Notes: generated by a model not told the origin, from the letters alone. 64,000 bases of DNA from Fulvimarina manganoxydans (GCF_900176465.1 NZ_FWXR01000006.1:122334-186333), one strand, 5' to 3'. Shown: positions 38,682 through 47,762, counted from the stretch's first letter. Made by a program: numbers and translations.

Positions 38682-39907
38682 TCTGCGGCCTCCGCATGGC
38701 GCCCGGGACTGCGGGCAAAGCGTTCGTCGATCCCGGCAAGCGCATGATTGGTCGCTGCCTCGAAGACGAGGGCATCGACATCCTCCTCGACGCTGAAGGG
38801 AACGTCCGCGCCCTGTTCGGCGATGGAGCTTTCCGCGATGCCTTTTCGGATCGCCGGCTCCATCAGGTCGATCGCATGGGCGCCGACGCCGGTGAAGATG
38901 ATCGGTAGAGGGTCGATGATGGTGAAGAGGCGGCCGAGCCCATAACCGATGGCGATTCCTGCCTCTTCGAAGGCTGATCGTGCGTCGCCTGGCGCCTTGC
39001 GCGCGTCCTCGGCGAGGCGATGGATTTCGGCATCGCTGATGCGGCGGTCGATGATTTCCGAGGCCGGCCGTCCCAGCGCCCGCCGCCAGATGGCATAGTC
39101 TCCGGCATAGGCCTCGACGCAGCCCGAATTGCCGCAGCGACAAGCCGCGCCCCCTGGCACGTGATTGATATGGCCGAATTCGACGGCCGAATTGGTGCCG
39201 TCCTGAAAGGTGCGCCCGCCGATCCTCAAGCCCATGCCGACACCAAAGCCGATGAAGAGAAAGGCGAAGTCGCGGGCGTTGGTGCCGCCGCGCCAGCGAA
39301 CGCCTTCCGGCATCAGCGAACAGTCGTTGCAGACGCTGATCGTGGCGCCCAACGCCTGTGCGAGCTTTGGCCCGACCACCAGATCGCGATGCTTCATGGC
39401 CGGCGACCAGACGATGCGACCGTCTTCCGCATCCGTCTTGCCCTGGACGGCCAGAGTCAGGCGCTCGGTCTTGGGGTGCCCAGCACGCTTCACCAGTGCC
39501 TCTGCTTCGCGAACCAGATCAGCGATCGCCGCCACCATGCGATCGGCGTCGAGATCGGCGATTGTCATGGTGCGATGGACATAGGCGAGAGGCTGGCCCG
39601 CATAATCCGACACACGCACGGCCATCTCGCCGACGGCGATCTTCACGGCAGCGACGGTCGCCGCGCTTGGCTCGAAGCCGAGCCGGCGCTCGGGACGGCC
39701 GCGCTTCAGGCCCCGCTCGTCGTCCGGGATCTCGATCAGAACACCGTCGCGGATGAGGGCTGCCGTGATCGCCGAGGCCGACGAGACCGACAGGCCGGTC
39801 GCCGCGCTCACGGCACGGCGCGTCGAGACGCTGCTTCGGCGCAATTGGTCGATCACGACGCGCCGGTTATGGGCGCGCACGCCCTCGGCATCGGTCTTGG
39901 CGAGCAT
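38678..39907 (-). CDS. ROK family transcriptional regulator, xylose-repressor-like
   Basis: 409 aa. A winged helix-turn-helix (STRRAVSAATGLSVSSASAI, about 28-47) is followed by a complete ROK domain with the zinc/GH motif GHINHVPGGAACRCGNSGCVE and the sugar-side IGFGVGMGLRIGG. It is divergent from a xylFHG-type importer with two inverted repeats in between, so it most likely represses that operon. Its TGA overlaps the start of the di-heme cytochrome gene, an unexpected companion for a sugar repressor. Confidence 0.85.
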   Translation of the reverse strand: MLAKTDAEGVRAHNRRVVIDQLRRSSVSTRRAVSAATGLSVSSASAITAALIRDGVLIEIPDDERGLKRGRPERRLGFEPSAATVAAVKIAVGEMAVRVSDYAGQPLAYVHRTMTIADLDADRMVAAIADLVREAEALVKRAGHPKTERLTLAVQGKTDAEDGRIVWSPAMKHRDLVVGPKLAQALGATISVCNDCSLMPEGVRWRGGTNARDFAFLFIGFGVGMGLRIGGRTFQDGTNSAVEFGHINHVPGGAACRCGNSGCVEAYAGDYAIWRRALGRPASEIIDRRISDAEIHRLAEDARKAPGDARSAFEEAGIAIGYGLGRLFTIIDPLPIIFTGVGAHAIDLMEPAIRKGIAESSIAEQGADVPFSVEEDVDALVFEAATNHALAGIDERFARSPGRHAEAAE

Positions 39908-39970
39908 GTGCTGTCTAGTCCTCCCGTCATTCGTCCCGGTCTCCTCCCTGGGGCGACGACGGACGCAAGT

Positions 39971-39994
39971 TGACAGAGTTATGAATTGCTGTCA
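39971..39994. promoter_or_regulatory. Operator-like inverted repeat overlapping a -35-like TTGACA
   Basis: TGACAG and CTGTCA face each other across 12 nt between the ROK gene and xylF. The left arm lies in TTGACA (39970-39975), a candidate -35 box for xylF. A repressor bound here could block that promoter. Confidence 0.5.
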
Positions 39995-39998
39995 CCAT

Positions 39999-40019
39999 TT
40001 TTTCCGAGGCTTGGAAAAA
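39999..40019. promoter_or_regulatory. Second inverted repeat in the xylF control region
   Basis: TTTTTCC and GGAAAAA are perfect inverted arms with a 7-nt spacer, starting 4 nt after the first repeat. It may be a second operator or an early hairpin in the xylF leader. Confidence 0.4.
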
Positions 40020-40090
40020 GTCTCTGACCGGCGCGGAGGAACGGCGTCGGGGGAGTGACGAAGGCGTTGCGACGCCAGGGAGGATACAAG

Positions 40091-41134
40091 ATGAAGACTT
40101 TGAAGCTCGCGCTTGCCGGCGCGGTGTTCACGATCGCTGGCGCCACCACGGGCGCGATCGCCCAGGACGGCCCGACCGTCGGCGTGTCCTGGTCGAACTT
40201 CCAGGAAGAGCGTTGGAAGACGGATGAGGCGGCGATCAAGGCCGCTCTCGAAGCCGCGGGCGCCAGCTACATCTCGGCCGACGCCCAGTCGTCCGCCGCC
40301 AAGCAGCTGACCGACGTCGAGTCGCTGATCACGCAGGGCGCCGATGCGCTGATCATCCTCGCCCAGGATTCCGCGGCGATCGGCCCGGCCGTGCAGACCG
40401 CCGTCAACAACGGCATTCCGGTCGTCGGCTATGACCGCCTGATCGAAGATCCGAACGCCTTCTACCTCACCTTCGACAACAAGGAAGTCGGCCGCATTCA
40501 GGCCCGCGAAGTCCAGAAGGTGCAGCCGGAAGGCAATTACGCTTTCATCAAGGGCTCGTCGGCCGATCCGAACGCTGACTTCCTGTTCGAAGGCCAGATG
40601 GAAGTCCTGAAGGACGCCATCGATTCCGGCAAGATCAAGAATGTCGGCGAGGCCTATACGGATGGCTGGCTTCCGGCCAATGCCCAGCAGAACATGGAAC
40701 AGATCCTGACCGCCAATAACAACGATGTCGACGCGGTCGTCGCTTCGAATGACGGCACGGCCGGCGGTGCCATCGCGGCGCTGGAAGCGCAGGGTCTCGC
40801 AGGTTCCGTTCCGGTCTCCGGCCAGGATGCCGATCAGGCGGCGCTGAACCGCATCGCGCTCGGCACCCAGACCGTCTCGGTCTGGAAGGACTCCCGCGAA
40901 CTCGGCAAGCGCGCCGCGGAAATCGCGCTGCAGCTCGCTGACGGCAAGCAGCTCTCCGAGGTCGAGGGCGCCGAAGGTTGGGAAAGCCCCAATGGCCAGC
41001 AGCTCGAGGCGATCTTCCTGAAGCCGATCGCGATCACCAAGGACAATCTTCAGACCATCATCGATGCCGGCTGGGTGTCCAAGGAGACCGTCTGCCAGGG
41101 CGTCGAGGCCGGCTCGGTTCCGGCTTGCGAATAA
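40091..41134 (+). CDS. xylF: Xylose-type periplasmic sugar-binding protein
   Basis: 347 aa. A signal peptide ends TTGAIA (residue 24). The mature protein is a CUT2 sugar-binding protein of the XylF group: [92 protein letters not shown] and GWVSKETVC. The start is set by AGGGAGG just before ATG 40091. It heads the xylF-xylH-xylG operon. Xylose is the family expectation; another pentose is possible. Confidence 0.92.
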   Translation: MKTLKLALAGAVFTIAGATTGAIAQDGPTVGVSWSNFQEERWKTDEAAIKAALEAAGASYISADAQSSAAKQLTDVESLITQGADALIILAQDSAAIGPAVQTAVNNGIPVVGYDRLIEDPNAFYLTFDNKEVGRIQAREVQKVQPEGNYAFIKGSSADPNADFLFEGQMEVLKDAIDSGKIKNVGEAYTDGWLPANAQQNMEQILTANNNDVDAVVASNDGTAGGAIAALEAQGLAGSVPVSGQDADQAALNRIALGTQTVSVWKDSRELGKRAAEIALQLADGKQLSEVEGAEGWESPNGQQLEAIFLKPIAITKDNLQTIIDAGWVSKETVCQGVEAGSVPACE

Positions 41135-41156
41135 TCGCCACGGGGCGATGACACGG

Positions 41157-41185
41157 ATGGCCGCAGCTTATGCTGCGGCCATTTT
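41157..41185 (+). terminator. Strong hairpin between xylF and xylH
   Basis: A perfect 11-bp stem (ATGGCCGCAGC / GCTGCGGCCAT) with a TTAT loop is followed by TTTC, 22 nt after the xylF stop. It has the form of an intrinsic terminator inside the operon, which would make permease and ATPase mRNA less abundant than binding-protein mRNA. Confidence 0.7.
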
Positions 41186-41369
41186 CAAATGCGGCTCTCG
41201 ACCAAAGCGAGCCGGGCGGGCATGCTGCTCTGAAAAAAAGACGCGGGCAGCCATAAGACGATCCGATCCTTCAAGAGATCGGGCTTCAACCCAAACAAGA
41301 CCGTGCGATGCGCATTTCGGGCAAAGGCTTTTGAGGCCGGTGCCGCGCGATCGCGAATGGGAGGCGGTA

Positions 41370-42689
41370 TTGAGCGAGGCAACCTCGAATACGACCCCGG
41401 CCCGCAGCAGCCCGACGATCGGCGCGGGCGGCGGGTTCAAGGGCTTCATGCGCGCGACCGAGATCGATACGCGCATGCTCGGCATGATCGGCGCGCTGCT
41501 GGTCATCTGGGTCGGATTTCACATTCTTTCGGGCGGCACGTTCCTGACCCCGCGCAACCTCTGGAACCTATCGGTCCAGACCGCCTCGGTCGGCGTCATG
41601 GCGACGGGCATGGTGCTGGTCATCGTCACCCGCAACATCGATCTGTCGGTCGGCTCGATCCTCGGCGTCACCGGCATGGTGATGGCGGTCGCGCAGACCC
41701 AGTATATCTCGCCCTTTCTCGGCTATGATTCCGGCCTCGTCTGGATCGCCACGCTGGCCGTCGGCCTGATCTGCGGGCTGGTGATCGGCGGGCTGCAGGG
41801 CTTCGTCATCGCCTATCTCGGCGTTCCGGCCTTCATCGTGACGCTGGGTGGCCTGCTTGTCTGGCGCGGCGCGGCCTGGTGGGTCGCCTCGGGGCGCACG
41901 ATCCCGCTCACCGACGACAATTTCAAGCTTCTGGGCGGCGGCAGTGACGGCTCGATCGGCGCCACCTGGAGCTGGATTCTCGCGGCGGTCGCGATCGTCC
42001 TCATCCTCGTCGGCGCGCTCAATGCCCGCCGCCAGCGCAAGCGTTTCAATTTCGCCCAGAAGCCGCTCTGGGCCGAAGGGTTCACCATCGGCATTTCGGT
42101 TCTCGCCGTCATCGCCGCGACGATCATCGTCAATTCCTACCTCCTGCCGGGGCCGCTGGCGCGTCGGTACGCGGAGGCGAACGGCCTCGCCGTGCCCGAC
42201 GGCGGGCTCGAAATCAGCTTCGGCTACGCGATCCCGGTGCTTCTGTTCATCGGTGTCGGCATCGTGATGACCTTCATCGCAAGGCGCACCCGCTTCGGCC
42301 GCTATGTCTTCGCGATCGGCGGCAATCCGGAAGCGGCGGAACTTGCCGGCATCAACACCAAGCGCGTCACCATGATGGTCTTCATGCTGATGGGCATGCT
42401 GGCTGCGATCGCGGCGGCGATCTCGACGGCGCGCCTCTCCTCGGCCACCAACGCACAGGGCACGCTGGACGAGCTCTACACCATCGCCGCGGCGGTCATC
42501 GGCGGCACATCGCTCGCCGGCGGCGCCGGCACCATCGCGGGCGCCATGCTCGGCGCCCTCGTCATGCAGAGCCTGCAATCGGGCATGGTGCTTCTCGGCA
42601 TGGACACCCCGCTGCAGAACATCGTCGTCGGCGCGGTTCTCGTCGTCGCCGTCTGGCTCGACACCATCTACCGCAGGAGGGCGGCATGA
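41370..42689 (+). CDS. xylH: Xylose-type ABC transporter permease
   Basis: 439 aa, starting at TTG 41370. This start is chosen because GGGAGG sits just before it and no ATG fits; the frame continues upstream into sequence unlike the family. The protein has about 10-12 hydrophobic segments and the CUT2 permease landmarks [49 protein letters not shown] and [16 protein letters not shown]. The length and the large central loop ([13 protein letters not shown]) match XylH rather than RbsC. It overlaps xylG by 4 nt. Confidence 0.9.
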   Translation: MSEATSNTTPARSSPTIGAGGGFKGFMRATEIDTRMLGMIGALLVIWVGFHILSGGTFLTPRNLWNLSVQTASVGVMATGMVLVIVTRNIDLSVGSILGVTGMVMAVAQTQYISPFLGYDSGLVWIATLAVGLICGLVIGGLQGFVIAYLGVPAFIVTLGGLLVWRGAAWWVASGRTIPLTDDNFKLLGGGSDGSIGATWSWILAAVAIVLILVGALNARRQRKRFNFAQKPLWAEGFTIGISVLAVIAATIIVNSYLLPGPLARRYAEANGLAVPDGGLEISFGYAIPVLLFIGVGIVMTFIARRTRFGRYVFAIGGNPEAAELAGINTKRVTMMVFMLMGMLAAIAAAISTARLSSATNAQGTLDELYTIAAAVIGGTSLAGGAGTIAGAMLGALVMQSLQSGMVLLGMDTPLQNIVVGAVLVVAVWLDTIYRRRAA

Positions 42690-43525
42690 GCACCACGATG
42701 GAGACCATCAAGGATCACGGTCCGGGGCATCATCACGACCATGTCGACCGCTCCGGCCCGCCCCTGGTCGCGATGGAAGATATCTCGATCGCCTTCGGCG
42801 GCATCCACGCCGTCGACCACGCCTCGCTCGATCTCTATCCCGGCGAAGTCGTGGCGCTGCTGGGCCATAACGGCGCCGGCAAGTCGACGCTGATCAAGAT
42901 CCTGTCGGGCGCCTACAAGCGCGATTCCGGCGAGATCTATGTGCGCGGCGACAAGGCGTCGATCTCCAATCCGCGCGATGCCAAGGCCTATGGGATCGAG
43001 ACGATCTACCAGACGCTGGCGCTCGCCGACAATGTGGACGCCGCCGCCAATCTCTTCCTCGGCCGCGAGATCATGACCCCCTGGGGCACGCTCGACGACG
43101 GCGCGATGGAGGCCGAGGCCCGCAAGGTGATGGGTCGGCTGAACCCCAACTTCCGCCGCTTCAAGGAGCCGGTGAAAGCCCTGTCGGGCGGCCAGCGGCA
43201 GTCGGTGGCGATCGCCCGGGCGATCCTCTTCAACGCCAAGATCCTGATCATGGACGAGCCGACCGCAGCCCTGGGCCCGCAGGAAACAGCGCAGGTCGCC
43301 GATCTGATCAAGGAATTGAAGAAGGAGGAAATCGGCATCTTCCTGATCAGCCACGACATTCACGATGTCTTCGATCTTTCCGATCGGGTTGTCGTCATGA
43401 AGAACGGTCAGGTGGTCGGCTCGGCCCGGACCGAGGACGTGACCAAGGACGAGGTCCTCGGCATGATCATCCTCGGCAAATGCCCGCCCGGCGCAACGCC
43501 GGGGCCCGGCGCGATGAAGGACTGA
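42686..43525 (+). CDS. xylG: Xylose-type ABC transporter ATP-binding protein (single ATPase domain)
   Basis: 279 aa. Walker A is GHNGAGKST, the signature is LSGGQRQS and Walker [14 protein letters not shown]. Enteric XylG carries two ATPase domains; this has one, as in rhizobial relatives, and probably acts as a homodimer. The first 20 residues include a His-rich run, [11 protein letters not shown], before the domain starts. ATG overlaps the xylH TGA (ATGA) with GGAGGGCGG as ribosome site. Confidence 0.9.
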   Translation: MSTTMETIKDHGPGHHHDHVDRSGPPLVAMEDISIAFGGIHAVDHASLDLYPGEVVALLGHNGAGKSTLIKILSGAYKRDSGEIYVRGDKASISNPRDAKAYGIETIYQTLALADNVDAAANLFLGREIMTPWGTLDDGAMEAEARKVMGRLNPNFRRFKEPVKALSGGQRQSVAIARAILFNAKILIMDEPTAALGPQETAQVADLIKELKKEEIGIFLISHDIHDVFDLSDRVVVMKNGQVVGSARTEDVTKDEVLGMIILGKCPPGATPGPGAMKD

Positions 43526-43587
43526 GCGCGATGACCTGACGGCGCGGCACTTCAGTCTCGCCGTCATGCCGACCGATATGGATCGCA

Positions 43588-43625
43588 AACGCCCGGTGCC
43601 GAAAGGTGCCGGGCGTTGGTGTTTG
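43588..43625 (+). terminator. Terminator after xylG
   Basis: A 13-bp stem (AACGCCCGGTGCC / GGTGCCGGGCGTT, with two wobble pairs) closed by a GAAA tetraloop, followed by GGTGTTTG. It lies 62 nt after the xylG stop. Confidence 0.7.
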
Positions 43626-44010
43626 AAGCATGGGGATCGTCGTGCCGGCGATGATCGAACCGGCAGAATCCACCCAAAGCGCCAAGTCCACGCAAGCATG
43701 AACAGGCGCCGCATTCGCCGATCTTCAGATCGGGCCCTCGCCCTCAGCGGAACGACGCCCTCGACCCGACCGCGCTTCTTTCGAAAGGCGCTGATCCTGG
43801 CGCTGCGAGGGGAGGGCGCGCCAATCTTAAGAAGCTTCGATCAAAGGCCTGCCCGCTAAGCCGTCTCGACCGCTGCCAGAGGGGGGCGTTCAAGAGACCT
43901 TAGTATTTTTTATCAATCCAATTAAAGCGCTGTTATCGTTAATAAAACGCGTCAGGTCGCACTCGACTTCAGGCTTTTCAGCGCTTTGCCGCGATCAAGC
44001 CCAATCCAGT

Positions 44011-44026
44011 TTTACGCATGATTAAC
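44011..44026 (+). promoter_or_regulatory. CtrA-like box upstream of flagellin 1
   Basis: TTTA-N7-TTAAC, one mismatch from the CtrA consensus TTAA-N7-TTAAC, 102 nt upstream of the start codon. Binding is inferred. Confidence 0.45.
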
Positions 44027-44128
44027 CCTAACGCTTTATCACTCTCCTTGTTCAAGCCGTGCATGAGGCGACGGTGCAAGACTAGCCAGCCATGAGGGGC
44101 AGGCACTCGCCAACGAAGGTATCAAGTT

Positions 44129-45433
44129 ATGACGAGTCTCCTCACCAACGTCGCCGCCATGACCGCCCTGCAGACCCTGCAGTCGACGAATAAGGCAATG
44201 GAAGCGACGCAGAACCGCATCTCGACCGGCTACCGTGTCTCTGAGGCTTCGGACAACGCCGCCTACTGGTCGATTGCCACGACCATGCGGTCGGACAACA
44301 AGGCGATGTCGGCTGTCAAGGACGCGCTTGGCATCGGTACGTCCGTCGTGGACACGGCCTATACGGCAATGACGTCGATCAAGGACGTCCTCGACAAAAT
44401 GAAGTCGCTGCTGACGACGGCCTCTCAGGATGGTGTCGAGCGCTCTAAGGTTCAGGATGAAATCACTCAGGCCCAGAACCAGCTTAAGAATGTCGCTACC
44501 ACGGCGTCTTTCGCCGGTCAGAACTGGCTGTCGATCGATTCCAGCGCCACAGGCTATGTGTCGATGCGCGACGTCATTGCGAGCTTCTCTCGGAGCTCCG
44601 CCGGCGCCCTTTCGCTGACCACCGTCAAGATCGACACGTCGACCATGAAGATGTTCGACTCTTCTAGCTCCGCGACAGGTGTCCTCGAGAAGGATCTCGC
44701 CGCGACGACGACCGCTAAAAGCGGGCGTTTCAGCACCTATATGGGTACCGCTACCAATACGGCCGGCACCGCAACGACGAAGGGTATCTGGGATACGGGT
44801 CCCACAGTGACAGCCGGCACGCATGACGTCACGCTCGGCGACACTGACGTTATGAGCTTCACCGTCAAGATCGGCTCCGGCCCGACGACCAAGGTTGCGA
44901 TTACCAAGTCGATGGTCGACGCGGCACTTGGTTCCACGGATGGCGTGATCGACAGCGAGGCGGACTATGCAGCGGTCCTCAAGAAGGGCCTGGATGACGC
45001 TGGCGTTCAGGGTGGAACCTGGGCGATCGCTACGAACTCTTTGACCATCACCACGGCGAACAACAACGAGTCTGTTGTGGTTGGCGCAATCAAGATCGAG
45101 AGCTTCGGCGCTGCGGACATCGACATTACCGCTTCCGGTACGAGCTTCTCCGACATCAAGGCATACATCAACATCGTCGACAAGGCGATCTCAAAGGTCA
45201 CTGCAGCTGCCTCGACGCTGGGTGCAGTCAAGAACCGCCTGGACGTTCAGACCCAGTTCGTTTCCACCCTCATGGACACGCTCGAGAAGGGTATCGGGAC
45301 GCTGGTCGACGCGGACATGACAGAAGAATCGACCAAGCTCAAAGCGCTTCAAACCCAGCAGCAGCTCGGCGTCCAAGCCCTGTCTATTGCGAATTCTTCC
45401 TCGCAGACGATCATGCAGCTCTTCCAGAACTAA
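44129..45433 (+). CDS. fla: Flagellin (first of three tandem copies)
   Basis: 434 aa filament subunit, exported through the flagellar type III apparatus without a signal peptide. The D0/D1 N-terminus (NVAAMTALQTLQSTNKAMEA, NRISTGYRVSEASDNAAYW) and C-terminus (LVDADMTEESTKLKALQTQQ) are intact around a variable middle. This copy differs from its two neighbours at both tips: MTSLLTN instead of MTSINTN or MSSINTN, and IMQLFQN instead of LLSLFR. Its own terminator follows, so it is a separate transcript. Regulation by FlaF/FlbT and CtrA is plausible. Confidence 0.95.
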   Translation: MTSLLTNVAAMTALQTLQSTNKAMEATQNRISTGYRVSEASDNAAYWSIATTMRSDNKAMSAVKDALGIGTSVVDTAYTAMTSIKDVLDKMKSLLTTASQDGVERSKVQDEITQAQNQLKNVATTASFAGQNWLSIDSSATGYVSMRDVIASFSRSSAGALSLTTVKIDTSTMKMFDSSSSATGVLEKDLAATTTAKSGRFSTYMGTATNTAGTATTKGIWDTGPTVTAGTHDVTLGDTDVMSFTVKIGSGPTTKVAITKSMVDAALGSTDGVIDSEADYAAVLKKGLDDAGVQGGTWAIATNSLTITTANNNESVVVGAIKIESFGAADIDITASGTSFSDIKAYINIVDKAISKVTAAASTLGAVKNRLDVQTQFVSTLMDTLEKGIGTLVDADMTEESTKLKALQTQQQLGVQALSIANSSSQTIMQLFQN

Positions 45434-45462
45434 CGTTCAAACTAGCAAACCAATCTTGGAAC

Positions 45463-45487
45463 GGGCCGCCTTCGGGTGGCCCTTTTC
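45463..45487 (+). terminator. Terminator after flagellin 1
   Basis: GGGCCGCC and GGTGGCCC form an 8-bp stem closed by a TTCG tetraloop and followed by TTTTC, 29 nt after the stop. Confidence 0.85.
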
Positions 45488-45831
45488 GCGTTTTGCGATC
45501 TTTTTGCGCAACGCGCTTTGGGGCTTCGTAACGTAGACCCTCAACGACGCTATTCGCTGCGCCAATGCTAAGCCAATACTGGGGGATTGAGTGTGCGATG
45601 GATAAAATTGGCTCACTGGACCGGAGCTGATCGTGCGGTCCGCAAGGCATCCTGAAGCACGTTCATCGACAAACGGAATACCACTCATTCGCCTGTCGTT
45701 TTCCGGGCAGTCGCGGTTTGCCTATGGAGTTGGAGCGCACAGCGGTGTCGCCGAACAGACGCGAAGTCCAAGGCGGATCTTCCGAGGCGAGGAAAGAGCT
45801 CCATTTGCAAGCGTGGCGTTTAGAATGAATA

Positions 45832-45847
45832 TTCAGATGAATTTAAC
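45832..45847 (+). promoter_or_regulatory. CtrA-like box upstream of flagellin 2
   Basis: TTCA-N7-TTAAC, one mismatch from the CtrA consensus, about 210 nt upstream of the start codon. Confidence 0.35.
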
Positions 45848-45945
45848 TGCTTTTTCCGGCTTCCGTTTACCAAGCTTTTTCTCGGACATGCATCGGGTCG
45901 CCATTAACTGTCTTTCTTAGCGCCTCGATAAACTCCCGCGTCCAC

Positions 45946-46027
45946 ATTGGCCTCATAGCGAGGCGGATGAAACATAACCCGCAAGCATGATGCTGACTTG
46001 CTATTCCGGCCGACCCGGACTGTCCCC
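45946..46027 (+). promoter_or_regulatory. Promoter/leader block of flagellin 2, shared with flagellin 3
   Basis: The last 50 nt (45978-46027) match 47681-47730 at 46 of 50 positions, and similarity continues about 30 nt further upstream. The block holds a small hairpin, TCCGG-N5-CCGGA, and ends 30 nt before the start codon. Such conservation in non-coding DNA suggests a promoter plus a regulated 5' leader. Confidence 0.7.
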
Positions 46028-46057
46028 AAAGTAGCCCTTTATTTGGGACATATTACA

Positions 46058-47359
46058 ATGACGAGCATCAATACCAACGTCGCCGCGATGACCGCCCTGC
46101 AGACCTTGCAGAGCACGAATTCGGAGATGGAATCCACTCAGAGCCGCATCTCGACCGGTTACCGGGTCAATTCGGCCTCCGACAACGCTGCCTATTGGTC
46201 GATCGCAACCACCATGCGTTCGGACGTCAAGGCTCTCTCGACCGTGACCGACTCGCTCGGCATCGGTTCGGCGACGGTCGACACGGCCTACAATGCCCTG
46301 ACCTCCACGAAGGACGTCCTCGACAAGATCAAGACACTTCTCACCTCAGCCACTCAGGACGGCGTCGAGAAGTCGAAGGTTCAGGACGAGATCAAGCAGG
46401 CCCAGGGTCAGCTGAAGAGCATCGCCGACTCCGCTTCTTTCTCCGGTCAGAACTGGCTGTCTGTTGACTCTTCGGCCAGCGGCTACAAAGCCGTGAAGGA
46501 AATGCTGGGCAGCTTCACCCGCTCGGAATCAGGCGCTCTATCCACCGGCTCGATCAAGGTCGATACGGGAAGCCTCGCTCTCTTCGACGCCTCGTCCTCC
46601 AAGACGGGCCTTCTCGAGAAGGACTTGGCTGCGACCACAACGGCGAAGGATACGAAGTTCGCCGCCTATATGGGCACGGCGACCAACACGGCCGGTACCG
46701 CGACCACGAAGGGTACCTGGGACACAAGCGCGACCGTAACCGCGGGTACACATGACGTGACACTGGGTGACACCGATGTCATGAGCTTTAAGATCAAGAT
46801 CGGTTCCGGCACGGAAACCAAGGTTTCGATCACCAAGTCCACGGTCGACTCCGCTCTTGGCTCGACTGACGGCGTGATCGACAGCGAGGCCGACTATGCG
46901 GCGGTCCTCAAGAAAGCCCTCGACGACTCCGGCGTTCAAGGCGGCACTTGGGCCGTTGCTTCGAACTCTCTGACCATCACCGCCGCCAACAACAACGAAA
47001 GCGTCACTGTCAGCGGCTTGAAGGTCGAGAGCTTCGGCGCTTCCGATATCGACATCTCTAAGGCCGGTACGACGTCGGGCGACATTAAAGCCTTCATCAA
47101 CATCGTCGACAAGGCGATTTCGAAGGTCACGTCCGCAGGGTCCACCCTCGGTGCCGTGCAGAACCGCATCGATCTGCAGTCCGACTTCATCGGCAATCTG
47201 AAGAACTCGCTCGAGAAGGGTATCTCCACCCTGGTCGATGCCGACATGACGGAAGAGTCCACCAAGCTGAAGGCGCTTCAGACGCAGCAGCAGCTCGGTG
47301 TCCAGGCTCTTTCCATGGCAAATTCGTCCTCGCAGGTCTTGCTCTCGCTCTTCCGCTAA
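46058..47359 (+). CDS. fla: Flagellin (second copy)
   Basis: 433 aa. It starts MTSINTNVAAMTALQTLQST, the classical flagellin N-terminus, and ends SSQVLLSLFR. An upstream in-frame start at 45998 falls inside the shared leader block and is rejected. The middle segment around 46775-46953 is almost the same at DNA level as the equivalent part of flagellin 3, pointing to recent gene conversion or duplication. Monocistronic, with its own promoter block and terminator. Confidence 0.95.
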   Translation: MTSINTNVAAMTALQTLQSTNSEMESTQSRISTGYRVNSASDNAAYWSIATTMRSDVKALSTVTDSLGIGSATVDTAYNALTSTKDVLDKIKTLLTSATQDGVEKSKVQDEIKQAQGQLKSIADSASFSGQNWLSVDSSASGYKAVKEMLGSFTRSESGALSTGSIKVDTGSLALFDASSSKTGLLEKDLAATTTAKDTKFAAYMGTATNTAGTATTKGTWDTSATVTAGTHDVTLGDTDVMSFKIKIGSGTETKVSITKSTVDSALGSTDGVIDSEADYAAVLKKALDDSGVQGGTWAVASNSLTITAANNNESVTVSGLKVESFGASDIDISKAGTTSGDIKAFINIVDKAISKVTSAGSTLGAVQNRIDLQSDFIGNLKNSLEKGISTLVDADMTEESTKLKALQTQQQLGVQALSMANSSSQVLLSLFR

Positions 47360-47393
47360 GCGGATATGGCGTAAGTATCGCAACTTCAGAAAA

Positions 47394-47424
47394 GGGTCCG
47401 GCCGGAAGGTCGGGCCCTTTATTC
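47394..47424 (+). terminator. Terminator after flagellin 2
   Basis: GGGTCCGGCC pairs with GGTCGGGCCC (10 bp, wobbles included) around a GGAA loop, followed by TTTATT. Confidence 0.85.
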
Positions 47425-47595
47425 GTATGAATAGCTTTGAGGTTCGTGGTCGGACCGTGACCCAAGGAATTGCGGACGACTTGCAATCGACGGATCGGTT
47501 TAAGGAATTAGATGCTGACGCTCACTTCCAGATGAGCAGTGCCTAGCTCATCCCTATATTGTATTTTTGTTAACCATGTTTATTTGCTTTGCATA

Positions 47596-47611
47596 TAAAG
47601 CATTCTTTAAC
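47596..47611 (+). promoter_or_regulatory. CtrA-like box upstream of flagellin 3
   Basis: TAAA-N7-TTAAC, one mismatch from consensus, 151 nt upstream of the start codon in an AT-rich stretch. Confidence 0.35.
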
Positions 47612-47647
47612 CATGAAAATTAGCTGCTTTCTAAGTATCTCAGCCGA

Positions 47648-47730
47648 TATTGGCATCCATAGCGACGCGGTTAAAAACACCCCGTAAGCATGACGCTGAG
47701 TTGCTATTCCGGCCGATCCGGACTGTCCCC
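47648..47730 (+). promoter_or_regulatory. Promoter/leader block of flagellin 3, shared with flagellin 2
   Basis: Counterpart of 45946-46027. The TCCGG-N5-CCGGA hairpin is kept with the only change there falling in the loop. It ends 32 nt before the start codon. Confidence 0.7.
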
Positions 47731-47762
47731 GCTTCACCCCATGTGATGGGACACTGATTCCA

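Larger units (their letters stand above)
43526..44128. other. Intergenic region before the first flagellin gene
   Basis: 603 nt. It contains the xylG terminator, then GC-rich sequence with one unsupported open frame (43566-43859), then an AT-rich promoter region with a CtrA-like box at 44011-44026 and a weak copy of the flagellin promoter core at 44061-44091. No convincing gene. Confidence 0.6.
45434..46057. other. Intergenic region between flagellins 1 and 2
   Basis: 624 nt. It holds the flagellin 1 terminator, an unsupported open frame (45633-45920), a CtrA-like box at 45832-45847 and the promoter/leader block shared with flagellin 3. No gene recognised. Confidence 0.6.
47360..47762. other. 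Intergenic region between flagellins 2 and 3
   Basis: 403 nt with the flagellin 2 terminator, a CtrA-like box at 47596-47611 and the promoter/leader block at 47648-47730. No gene seen. Confidence 0.65.

Noticed and set aside
43640..43690. Possible tRNA-like stretch containing GATCGAACCGG
   Set aside because: No cloverleaf could be drawn; acceptor and anticodon arms are missing.
43566..43859. 97-codon open frame between xylG and flagellin 1
   Set aside because: It runs through the xylG terminator hairpin and is Arg-rich without motifs.
45633..45920. 95-codon open frame between flagellins 1 and 2
   Set aside because: It overlaps the likely promoter region and has no recognisable features.
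45978..46027. Sigma-54 promoter before flagellins
   Set aside because: TTGC is present but the -24 GG is TG in all three copies, so a standard sigma-54 site is not supported.
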